This document shows positions 11,200 to 21,736 of a stretch of DNA of 64,000 nucleotides, in pieces; position 1 is the first letter of the stretch, and each line of letters starts with the position of its first letter. The DNA is from Oscheius dolichura (lineage: Eukaryota; Nematoda; Chromadorea; Rhabditida; Rhabditidae). The DNA is taken from positions 310,001-374,000 of the forward strand of contig OW051497.1 in assembly GCA_932521035.1 (NCBI GenBank), given 5' to 3'. Both the position numbers and the translations under genes were made by a program. Under the pieces are notes generated by a model. It worked only from the letters and a program-made list of their open reading frames with translations, did no database searches and had not been told where the DNA came from.

Positions 11200-14100
11200 T
11201 CAAATTGTAGGATTAGCAAGGTAATATTCCTGATAACTAGGCATCTCATCTCCTTCGGCTGTTGGAAATGTATGAGAGACCTGTTGGCTTCCTCTCCTCT
11301 TCCGCTCTTCCGTAGATCTTCTTGAAATCCTTCTTCTTTTATACAGATAGATTAAACAGAGCATAGTTCCTTGGGAACCAATTATTATTGAGAACACGTA
11401 ATGCCAAGCGGTTGTGTATGGAGTGTACAGGGTGAAGTATTGAACAATCTGAACAAGAAAATGAAAATATATTTGGAAATGGCCTACCCAAGGCATTCCC
11501 ATAGTTATTTGAAGGATGAGGATGGAGATTATTTTCGTCTTCAGCTGGCCATCATGATGCTTTCCCTGAAAGAGTGTAGTTTTATTTAGAAGAAAACTTC
11601 TTGTTCTTTTTAATAAAATGACAGCTTACCGCCACTTTCCGAAGCGAAAATTGTTACTTTTAGGGTCTTTCCGCGGTGAACAAGGTGTATGCATGCAATT
11701 TCGGGTTTCAACGGGAATTCTGTCGCTTTTGGCCGAGATTTCTAGTTGCAGTACAACTTCGTGCGTTAAAACAGCATTTTACAAGTGTCTCATTTTTTTA
11801 CAAGTACTCTCAAGTTTATGGAGCCTCCAGGGGGTTATTGCATGATGAAAGTTGGGAAAATGAAATAAAGGACAAAGAAAACTCACATTTCTTGAATATT
11901 TCCTCCTCACATGGCACATTCTCCAAACAACCAGCACCGTGCATATTATCCCATTGAGAAGAAGTACAGAAACCGGTATGATGGTTGCAAAGACGACGTA
12001 GTCCGGTCTAACCCAACAGAATCCATCATCTCGTTTGAAGAAATTGGTGAAAAAGGATAACAGCACCGAGAGAACGAAGGGGCACACTGAAAATAGTGAA
12101 AGTCAATTATTTTGAAAAGGAATTGGCAATTTAAACAGAACAAATAAGGAGAAAACATTGTTTTACAGGCGAAACTAGCAAGAAATGTCCAGATTTGAAC
12201 CGACGCTAGCTACGTCATGGCCCGCCGCAACGCGACCGCTCGCCCCAAAAATTTTGAAAGTACTAGTACCAAATGAGATTACCACACGGTAGTTGCTCTT
12301 TGTTCTGTTTCTGTAATGGCCCCTGATCTCAAACACAAAATAAAAGTCCGATTTTATGTTGTATTCACTTGAAACACTAATTTCAAAGTTCATTTTCCAG
12401 TTGTGCAATTTTGCGTCGCTTAACTACTGTAAGCCGTCGTGAGCTAAAAAGCGAAATTTCGCTTTAGAATTGACAGAAACTTACAAAAGCAAATGGAAAA
12501 AGCAGCCAGTGGGTGCATTACAACTTGATTAAACCTTCTGATGAATCCCGGGAACAAGGTAATCACCGTCTTTTGGGCTTGGAACATGGTTAGAAGGATT
12601 GAACTAAAATAAAACGGTTTCATAGGGCCAAACTTGACTTTACCATAGTAATAAGCTATAACAGAATGCAGCCATAAAGCTGCAAGCTTTTCCTGAGACC
12701 CGCTGATCACTGAATATGGTGAAAGCCATGTAGAAGAGGAATAGGACAACGTTGAACAGCAGTTGTACAGAATCCGAATTCCTGCCATGTCCTACGACCT
12801 TCTGGAAGATTAACATCGCTGCAAGGAAGGGAATACTGCAAAAGAACTTCTTGTGAAAAATATTCTCCTTACTAGGCGCTTATTTGCATGACGATAAGGA
12901 GAAACAGGGAGAATATAGAGATCGCATTGGTTGTCAGGCTCACATCGGTTAGAACAGTGTCACAGACTGCTGGATCATTCACTTTTGAGTCCTGAAAGGA
13001 ATTTACAAATGTAGAGATTCGGACTGACAACAATTAAAGTGAAGTCCGTCAAATGAGCACAATTGGAGACCACCATAGCTTCGTGTAAGTTGGTGTCACA
13101 AAGTTGATTATTTGCCCATTCCTGGAGCTCGGCATCCCACCAAGTGACCTGGTAACTTCCATGAAGAGGTCTAAGAAGCTGAAACCATACTTCATCTATC
13201 CAAATCAAATGTTTTCTTCCGCTTCTACCCCACCCTATTCTATCCTCTTATTGGCTTATGATTACGGAGCGTTTATAGCTTTAAGGACTACATGACAAGA
13301 CCGGGAGTTTCTTACGTACAGAGGTCACATTGAACTGTAGCTGGGCAATAACTCCTCCCTTGGATAACCTCGACACAGGAGCTCCACTGATATCAACAAT
13401 GGTGGCAGACATCACTGGCGAATCTTCTGGAAGCTGGTTCTGACGCTCGCAGAGGTCGGGAAGTTCTTCAAAACTGTCTATTTTTCAAAATTTGATGAGA
13501 ACAGAACCTTCATCTGTATCATTCTCTGCAGAAGCAATGGATCCATAAACTCTATACTTTTTAAAGGGAATGAAGAACTTTTTGTTGCGATATATTGTGA
13601 ATAAAACCTTGTTGATGTTGCTCCCACCTGAAATAAACAGTAAAATCCGAATAGACCAGTCATTCCATTAACAACATCCTCGGGAACGCTAATAGAATTC
13701 AGCTTATTGTCTTTGTCTTCTCCTGATAAGACCTCAAAACTACTGTGGTGGTCAACCAGACCGTATAGCATTTTCCCAGTGTCCAGTGTGCTCGAAGCGA
13801 AGCCCAGATTATCGCCGGTTAGGTAATTAATCACAGAGGAGTTACAGTTTGTCACCATTTGGGGTAACGCGTCAATGAACCTGTAGTCTCTCTCATGAGG
13901 ATGGAGGGAAGTTGATTTACCTTTGTGAGGACTCACTTGCAATGATTTTATCAACATCAGAACTGAGAACATTATCGATATTTGTCAGTATCAATTGTGC
14001 ATCCTAAACCGCTTGAGATCATAAATACGGAACATACCGCCTCCTGGATCCCTGTAAGGTTAGAAGACTGAGTGACAATATTTGCCACATAGTAGATATC

Positions 14101-15368
14101 CTCTGAAGAGAGCGTGACTGGATTTTCTGTGTAAGTCAGTGTCGTGTTAAGAGATTCCGTAACATTATTCAGAGTTATACCAGACTGAAAGATCACTTTA
14201 AAACTGTTTTCGATGATCGATAGAGGAACACCGCAAGTGATCAGCCGCTTAGCATAATGATTCCAAATTGACCAATGGTTTAAAAGTGAACCCTCAACCA
14301 ATTCCAACAGTTTTCTACCTCCTTTTTCATATTTTTCACTCACATCACTGATATTCCTGAGGACTTCTGTAGGCGTTTCGAAGGTTGAATGAGGGTTGGC
14401 CGGGACTGTCGTTGTAGTGCCCACCGTTGTCGTTTCAATGGTGCTTGTTGAGGGTCTTGTTGTCGTAATTGTTATTGACGACGAAGGTGTAGAATTGCTA
14501 GTAGTAGGAGTAGTCGGCGTGTTAGTTGTAGGACCAGCAGTAGTTGTAGTTGTAGAACCAGTAGTACTTTTCGTTGTAGGGCTAGCCGTTGTCGTAGAAG
14601 GGATCGTTGTTGTTGACGAATCAGTGGAAGTCGACACCTTAGTCGTTGTTCTTGTTGTAGAAGGAGTTGTTGAAGCACTTGTTGTCCTTTCAGTTGTCGT
14701 TGGGGGACTAGTTACTGCAGTGGTCGTCACTCTTGTTGAACTGGATGTGATAGAAGTGGAAGTTGACGCGGTAGAGGCTGAGAAGGTCGTAGTAAAGGTA
14801 GTGATGGATGTAACAGTTGAAGTGGACTCGCTAAACCATTTCTTGAAGTCTCATTAGCAAGCACACCCTTACCAAGTATCCATTTTCCCGGCCTGATCAC
14901 AATTGTCTTCATTTTCACAAGCGCAAAAACTGCCAGTCCTAATCGCCGCTATCTTGCATACCGACACATCCTGCTGACACCCGTTGAAGAAAAACAAAGT
15001 CTCTTGATTAGACTGTTGGAAAACTGCGAAGTCGTAGTCAGTTGGTTCATAGGCTAGGGAAGTGTTTTCTCCGTTCTCTTTCATGTAAAAACAAGAATCA
15101 TAGCATCTAAAGAGAATTCATAAATTATAGGGGAGATTCCTCACGGTACACCATCGATAAAAGCAGTCAAAATACGACTGGGGTTGTCAACCGTGAAAGA
15201 GAAGCCATAGACACCTTGAGAACGTTCCTCCACAGTCAGATGAACAACAGATTGGTACAGATAGCCAATACCATCCGTTCCAACAAGATACTCCGTCGTC
15301 AATTGGTTCGGCAGGGAGGAAACCAGGAAAGGAAGCCAGAGAAGGGTGATAAGGATGTTTTTTGGCAT
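11200..15368 (-). CDS. Adhesion G-protein-coupled receptor with Ser/Thr-rich stalk, GAIN/GPS and 7TM
   Basis: Surface receptor of the adhesion class. In order: signal peptide (ILITLLWLPFLVSSLP); a Cys-containing N-terminal region (CYDSC, CACENEDNC); about 130 residues of almost pure Thr/Ser/Pro, a likely O-glycosylated stalk; a GAIN-type domain (VLFTIYRNKKFF and following strands); the GPS with W...W...C...C-AHLT, cleavage expected at HL/T; then seven hydrophobic segments, with an ECL2 Cys-Trp (GFCWV), a conserved SQG in TM7, and a basic tail. I linked 12 or more exons in frame; two introns are only 29 and 30 bp (13628-13656, 13478-13507), and one near 12.1-12.5 kb is long. The first and third GPS cysteines are replaced (V and S). 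Its 3' end is 53 bp from the convergent astacin gene. It is not obviously a latrophilin: I see no lectin or hormone-receptor domain. Confidence 0.83.
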
Positions 15369-15804
15369 TTACATTAGGAGATTCCTCATCTTGGCTTACT
15401 TTTTGGAATATAAATCAAGATCAGAAGGAGGAATGACAAAAAGATACAGCAGCACAAAGTGGCGGAGGACTTAAATTTATCAGTTAATCTTATTGTGAAT
15501 CAATTGAGAGGCCATGGAATTCACTGCAATCAACGGACGCCAAAGAGGCTAACCAGAGGTTTTCTTGCTTACAATACGGCTTAGAAGGGGAGGTCTTTTC
15601 AAGGAAAGGAGTTGACGGCCTTTGACATTTGCATTTACTCTTCGAAAGATCATAACGGATACCAGAAGCTTTCTCCGGATACGGCCCGGAATAGTATGAC
15701 TACAGTAAACAGACGAGTTCAAACAAACAGGCTATGCCACTTCTTCCTCGTGGATCCTGCGAAGAAATACAGCAGGCAATAAGCAAAAGTTTAAGGGTAC
15801 CAAG

Positions 15805-17121
15805 ATGATATGGTTGGCATTCTTTTATCTCTCCTGTTTAAATCTTGTGGAAAGCGTAGATCCTGAAATTTATATGACAACGGTAATCACATCTTCATTC
15901 GTTGGTTAATCACCATTATAGCCAGAAATTATCCAGTATTGGGGATATCCAGCAGAGATCCATAATGTCACAACGGACGATGGTTATATCCTGGAGGTTC
16001 ATAGGATTCCTTATGGAAAAAGTAACCTCAGCAAGAGTTCAAGAACTAATAGAACTTTAGATCAATCAGCTGGAGGTACTAGGCCAGTCGCCTTCCTCCA
16101 ACATGGGCTACTCTGCACCAGTTCCTCCTGGATCACTAATTTACCAGACCTTGCCTTTGGTTACCTCCTAGCTGACAATGGATTCGATGTATGGCTAGGC
16201 AACAGTCGAGGAAATATCTATGGAACTAATCACGCCTACCTCTCGTCGACTTCTTCGGAATTCTGGTCGTTTAGCTGGGATGACATGGCGAAATACGACC
16301 TGAACGCATCGATAGACTATGCTCTACAGGTCTCTGGCCAGCCTCATCTGTATTATGTTGGCCATTCTCAAGGAACTACTTCCATGTTCGCTAAACTATA
16401 CCTTGAACCATCGTTCAAGTCGAAGATCCGCCAGTTCCATGCCTTCGCACCGATAGCTACGGCTACTCATATGCAAGGACTGCTGAGACTGTTTGCTATT
16501 CTTCCAACAACCCTGCTTGTAAGCTTGTTAGGCTCAGGTGAGCTGCTCTCTCAAGACCCTAAAGTTGTATGGGACCTTATCAGACTTCCTTGTCAAACGG
16601 TAATTTTATTTTCAAAAAACAGAAAAATTCTTTAGCCGTTGGATCCTGCTTGTGCACAGGTTCTCTACCTCATTGGAGGGCCTAGCGATCATTACAACAC
16701 TTCACGAATCCCCGTCTTCATTTCTGACTTTCCTGCTGGCACGTCTTCTCAAAATCTGGCCCACTGGGGGCAGATGATAAACAGCGGAGAGTATAAGATG
16801 TACAATTATGGCTTCAAGAATCTTCAATACTATGGATCGGTTAGTTGTAGGAATAAAATTGTTGGCTATCTTTAGCTGCAACCTCCTCACTACAGTCTGT
16901 CAGCTGTAGGAGCACCTACTTGGCTGTGGTGGTCTCCAAAGGATTGGCTAGCTACCGAAGAGGACATAACTGGCTATTTACTGCCACACTTCCCTAGCAG
17001 TTCCTTGAGAGCTAACAATAAATTGGACGATGTGGCCCATATGGACTTCATTTGGGGAAGCCAAGCACCGGATCTTATTTACAAGCCAGTGATAGAGATT
17101 ATGAAGAGCGATCAACAGTAG
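15805..17121 (+). CDS. Lysosomal-acid-lipase-like lipase (LIPL family)
   Basis: Alpha/beta-hydrolase of the acid lipase family, which cleaves triglycerides and cholesteryl esters in lysosome-like gut compartments or after secretion. Four exons: 15805-15882, 15922-16599, 16636-16839, 16876-17121, with introns of 36-39 bp. The start gives a signal peptide (IWLAFFYLSCLNLVES). Family marks are IIQYWGYPAEIHNVTTDDGY, FLQHGLL (oxyanion region), WLGNSRG, the nucleophile elbow GHSQG, the acid in SPKDWLA and the base in VAHMDFIWG. Length, about 400 residues, is normal and every frame junction is clean. It lies head to head with the adhesion GPCR (436 bp between starts), so the two may share an upstream region, and 540 bp before daf-36 on the same strand. 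Which C. elegans lipl gene is orthologous cannot be told here. Confidence 0.93.
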
Positions 17122-17661
17122 ATAAAGGTTATATTAGAATGAAGACTGTTTTTAATGGCGCTCTATTCCATTCGGGTGCAGCTGCACCCAACGACTCTCA
17201 AGTCAACAGTTTGCGCAAGAAGACCGCGCAACCGCTAGAGGTTATCTCCCGCTGCGCGCTGTCGTCATTTTCTCCACTACTTTCCATTTTTTCACGGATT
17301 ATAGTACTCCCTAAATTGCTTCTTACACCTTTATCAGTAGTGAATCACCATAACGTGTCTTTTGCGGATGAGCCATCGACCGCAATGAGTGTTTAAGTAG
17401 AAGTCACACTGTACTCTATTTGCTCAGCTCTATAAAAACCAGAAGGGGTGGCCTCTGGACTTTTGCTTCTTAAACTTCGCCATGCTTCATAAATGTCCTG
17501 GCTACGGAGCTCATATTTACCATTCTCCTCCCGTCCTTTACACTTGCCACCGGTTGCGATTGGAAAAAAGTTTCAACGAAGTCTGCTCCGTGCTTTATCA
17601 GTTCTTTATGTTCATCATATCTGTAGCGTGTCATACGTCTAGTAGGTTCTATTTTCCAGAC
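17122..17661. other. Intergenic region between lipase and daf-36
   Basis: No coding exon can be supported. It holds a perfect 16-bp palindrome, gggtgcagctgcaccc, near 17176-17191, and a TTTTCCAG directly before the daf-36 ATG that may be a trans-splice acceptor. The minus-strand frame across 17470-17703 overlaps daf-36 exon 1 and looks like a shadow. Confidence 0.4.
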
Positions 17662-19543
17662 ATGGGTCTGCTTCAGGAATCCGCTATTAAAATTATTAAT
17701 CACTTCGGACAGGTATTTCTTACCTTTTACCTTTATAGACCCTTTTCAGCCAGATAATACCACTTCTTTTATTACTCTGGGAATAATTGTCCTCCTTTAT
17801 TTACTGTATAAATGGGCAGTAAGACCTTTCAACAAGGTTTGTCGGCTAGGAGACCTTGGCCTGTATTTTGATGATAAGGTACGTTGAAAGCGAACGTCGG
17901 AAGGTTCTCTGTTTTCAGCTTAAAGGAAAGTACAAAGAGCGGCAATTAGAAAGATTAATAAGGCTGAGGAGAGTTGGTGACTTGCCTCCAGTTTTTCCAA
18001 ATGGCTGGTATTGTATAGCTGAATCGGATCAGATTAAGAATGGAGAAATTAAAGAAATTACTGTTTTCGGTGAGTTATTTCCCAAAACTTCTATAAGTAG
18101 ACCGAGTCCCCCTATTTTATTGTTTTGTACCCAGAAACAATTGCAAAGAAGTGCTGCGATTTGAGATAAGGGGTGTCCTATGTGCGATAAGGGGAGAAAC
18201 TATGCGTCCTTCCGTATAGGCAGAAGAGATTAAAGCTTGAAAATGAAACGAATAAAAGGTATAATGTATAACCTATCTTTTAGGACAATACGTATCCCTT
18301 GTGAGGTCGCATTCTGGCAAAATCTTCGTAATGGAGTCGTACTGCCCCCATCTAGGCGCGAATTTCAATGTTGGCGGCAAGGTGACCCTATTCAGGGACA
18401 GAAATGAAGAAAATCTTCAGGTAGTCAATGACAATTGTGTCCAGTGCCCGTTCCACGGGTGGATATTCTCTGCAGAGACGGGGAAATGCACCAAGATTCC
18501 CTATGATGAGCATTCTATCCCAGAACAAGCCAAGGTGGCAACCTGGCCGGCTGTTGAAAAGAATCAGCACATTTACATCTGGTAAGAGGCCTCCGGATTC
18601 AAAGAAAGAAAACTATAGGTTCCATTGTGATGGAGAAGAGCCGGAGTGGGAGATCCCTGAAATCCCACAGATGACCAAAGGCGAGTGGACCTATGGCGGG
18701 AGAACTGAACACGAAATCATGTGCCACTGTCAAGAGATCCCGGAAAATGGAGCGGATATCGCCCACTTGAATTATCTACACCTTTCAGGACCGAATGATG
18801 GTAAGATCCCTAATTTCGTTCCCTATATTCCACTTTTAGGAGCTGATATATTCAAATTCGAGTTGAATAACACTAAACCAATGATACAACACTGCTGGAC
18901 AGGATCTTGGGAAGCAGGAACGGGAGATATGAAACACCTAGGAACTATGCTCTTGGACCAATATTTAACCTTCTATGGGATGCAAATCCCGTTGACGGCT
19001 AGTAAACTGGAAGCACAGCAGGTAAATTCCTTCTCTCAAACTTATCTCCTGGATTTCAGTTCGGCCCCGGTATTGTGATAATGAATTTTGACTTCGGTTC
19101 TCTGGGCAGCGGAGTAGTTTTCCAACATGTGACACCGGAGGAGCCTCTACAGCAAAGAGTCAGGTTCAAGATGTTTTCCAGCTGCCCGTTATGGTTTTGT
19201 AAATTCTTCCTAATTTCTGAAGCTACACAGGTTTGTCTTTAACTAACAGTAAATAATCTGCTTCAGTTTGAAAGAGATATTTTCATCTGGTCGAATAAGA
19301 AATACGTGAAGAATCCTCTAGTTGTCCGAAATGACGGTCCTATTATGAAACACCGCAGGTGAACTTTTGGCTTGTTTGATAAGAGAACAGACGGTCTTTT
19401 GGGAATCAGACTAAAACACTGCTGCTATCAGGGATAAGGCTCTGTTTTTCAGGTGGTATTCCCAATTTTATAAAGAAAACAGCCCGAGAATGCTGCCAAA
19501 TGGAGAGATTACAAATAAACCTCGATCTATCAACGACTGGTAA
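17662..19543 (+). CDS. daf-36: DAF-36/Neverland cholesterol 7-desaturase (Rieske oxygenase)
   Basis: DAF-36 converts cholesterol to 7-dehydrocholesterol, the first step to dafachronic acids, which act through DAF-12 on dauer entry, reproduction and lifespan. Exon 2 encodes an N-terminal membrane anchor (FITLGIIVLLYLLYKW). The Rieske 2Fe-2S centre is complete: CPHLGANFN (C-x-H) and CPFHGW (C-x2-H). The mononuclear iron site is present as ENGADIAHLNYLH (D, H, H). About nine exons link in frame; introns are mostly 36-40 bp, with longer ones near 18070-18283 and 19360-19452. One 39-bp intron at about 18800 has a length divisible by three and no stop, so retention would insert 13 residues. I start at the ATG following TTTTCCAG. 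The gene ends KPRSINDW with an AATAAA soon after. Confidence 0.95.
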
Positions 19544-19883
19544 CTATAACAATAAATATTTTGATATCATATACTGTAAATTTCCTTCCGATTAGACTTT
19601 CCTAGTAGAGGCACGAGTTCCAGAAGAAGTTCTATACGAGTATTGCTAATCCTAGAAAACATGCTCCTTCGATCGCCTACTTTTCCCAGTTCTTACCTGG
19701 AAACAGGCTAAGAAGCCCCTCTCGTGATTGGAGAGTCCTCATTAGCGCCTACCATCTGATTACTAGACAGCTTCTTCTACCATCCCGAGCTCATTAATAT
19801 AGACAAAGGGCAAACCGCTCCAGACATAACAACTTCTTCTTCCGCTCCTGATCGTCCGTCCCGCCCTTCGGAAGCCAGTAGCT

Positions 19884-20181
19884 ATGCCGTTCGACATCGG
19901 ATATCGTCGCATCCCTCAACTCGGCGATCATGACTATCGCGCCACTGTGGAGATGATGACTGAGCAAGTCGTTCAGCTCAACAAGGAGAAGGGCAATGTC
20001 CGCCTGCCTATCTCCCAGTCCGCTGCCGGGTGAGACATACGGTTATTACCTTGAAAAATTGTAATGTTTCAGAATGATGCAGTATATTCTGGACCATCAA
20101 CACGAAGACGCTCTGGTCAATGACAAGGTTCTCGCCGAGAAGAATCCCTACGAGGAGAAGAAGACTTGCTGCCTTCTCTGA
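19884..20181 (+). CDS. G-protein gamma subunit (GPC-like), prenylated
   Basis: Gamma subunits pair with G beta and tether it to the membrane. Exon 1 (19884-20029) and exon 2 (20073-20181) encode 84 residues: a helical N-terminal half (YRATVEMMTEQVVQLNKEK), the segment LPISQSAAGMMQYILDH, the loop EDALVNDKVLAEKNPYEEKK corresponding to the D-P-L...NPF signature, and the CAAX box CCLL. Ending in Leu predicts geranylgeranylation. The match to the family is over the full usual length. It follows daf-36 by 340 bp on the same strand, behind a likely polyadenylation site of daf-36. A second gamma gene lies at 28.8 kb on the other strand. Confidence 0.88.
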
Positions 20182-20435
20182 GCACTCCCGCCCCCTCAAC
20201 CCGCCGTCCTTGTGATTCCAGTGATCTTGTTGTCTCTTCGCTGTGATGATAATGGTGGGATGAGTAAAGATAATTGTTGAACTAATGTCCACCTACAGGG
20301 GGAAAATTAGGGGGAGGTCTCAAAAGATCAACGGCTAACTTTAAATCCCCCTTCAAACTGTAAGACAGTGAATAACATATTAACTTCATGTAAAGACAAA
20401 TTGTCTACAGTATCTTGTTGAAGGAGTTCTTCTTG

Positions 20436-20722
20436 TTAAACGATTGACAGAGAAGCAGCAGAGCGCGGAGTAGTCGGTTCGGGGAGCACTTCACGTCTAG
20501 CAAAACCGAGTCTTGCTTCGATGGCGTTGCGCTTACGCTCCTGATAATCAGGGCTGCATCTACTGAAAAATAGAATACAATTACCGTAACCCTTTTTGTA
20601 ACCAACCGTGCAATAGCAATGACGAATGTTGCGCAGCACATGACGATGCAGAAGCACATAAACACTAATGTTACGATCAGTTGGACTTTCTTTAGAGGAT
20701 GAGAAGGGGGAACGAGATCCAT
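20436..20722 (-). CDS. Small single-pass membrane protein, unrecognised
   Basis: The start at 20722 gives MDLVPPSHPLKK, then one strong membrane helix (VQLIVTLVFMCFCIVMCCAT and on), then a basic cytosolic tail ending SAASLSIV and TAA. Unspliced, the frame changes and runs to unlike sequence, so an intron is needed. Two acceptable donors share one acceptor (tttttcag): one gives a 28-bp intron, the other 46 bp, and both keep the same tail (RCSPDYQERKRNAIEARLGF). Topology is probably N-out or a signal anchor. Function unknown. It is convergent with the G gamma gene, about 250 bp apart. Confidence 0.5.
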
Positions 20723-21236
20723 GGCGCCAAGTGTGGTAACTGAGTAACAGTGAAGTGTTGGGAAGGCGCCGCCTACTTAATTTACCCCACGGTTACCTGG
20801 CGGTTAAAGCCGGCTGCATACCTATTACGAAAGGGGAATGTTGACAACAGGATAGCGGAAGTGTGAACGGGGCTGAATAGAAGATAGAGACTGTATTAAC
20901 CTTTCGTGGCATCCAGCAGGCGCCTGTGGCTTTTATACCCAATATTTTTCCCAGAACCCAATCTGCGCAAGACAGTACACACCTCAGGATAATCGTTTGA
21001 TTGGTAATTTACCTAAGGTGAATTACGTACCCTATCAGGAGAAGCGCCCTAGGTTGACTATAATTTGCCCTCTGTGCTATAATTGAGCCTTTGTAGTAGT
21101 CTGTCATTTGGTCGCGGCTAGAATCTCCAGATTGTTCTTCTCGGCCCACATGATATAGTTGTATTTAATCATTCTCCTGCTAGTCTTGCCCTACATAGCA
21201 CCGGAAGTATTTTTAGAAGGGTAAATATTTTCCAGG

Positions 21237-21680
21237 ATGTCCAACAACGTATCTCCTGTACAACCGACCGCGATTATTCAACCTGGAGCCGCTGTTCAAC
21301 CCCGTCTTCCAGTCCTAATGCTTCCCAGGTAAATTTTACCCTGTTTCCTATAAGGACTCCTATTTTAAGGCCTGCCTCTGATGAAGCACATCTTACTTTG
21401 ACTGCCAGCCTCCAAGAACAATATGGAGAAGAATATAGGATTACAGAAGGCATCTGCTATAGTAGGCTCTACTTTTGAACGCATTTGACTTATTTATTTA
21501 GAAACTATCGCCCCACCAATGTGGTATCTGGATCCTAAAACAATGACAGCACAACGAATCCCTGCAAGGCAAGTTACGGTAGTCATGCCAAGCCTGGTAA
21601 AGACAGAAGAGCCAAAGTATCCAACATGCAATAAGTTCTGCTGTCAAAACAAGCCGTATGACCGTTCAATGTTCAAGTAA
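21237..21680 (+). CDS. Three-exon protein of about 120 aa, unrecognised
   Basis: The ATG stands just after TTTTCCAGG, a probable trans-splice acceptor. Exon 1 is Pro/Gln/Val-rich (VQPTAIIQPGAAVQP, a low-complexity pattern). Two introns of 40-41 bp join exons that keep one open frame. The last exon ends in a Cys cluster (CNKFCCQNKP) and stops at 21680. The C-terminal cysteines could bind metal or lie in a small folded end, but I know no such family. It is convergent with the FAAH-like gene, with only about 55 bp between stop codons. Confidence 0.55.
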
Positions 21681-21736
21681 AAGTTATGGGAAAGTTTCTC
21701 GGCGATCTGTTTTATTTATAACATAAATGTTACGAT

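Noticed and set aside
14396-14857. Plus-strand frame of 153 codons, Val-rich
   Set aside because: It is the antisense of the Thr/Ser-rich receptor stalk: ACN codons read backwards as GTN, so openness is a by-product.
17470-17703. Minus-strand frame of 77 codons upstream of daf-36
   Set aside because: It overlaps the daf-36 start exon, has no splice partner and no motif.
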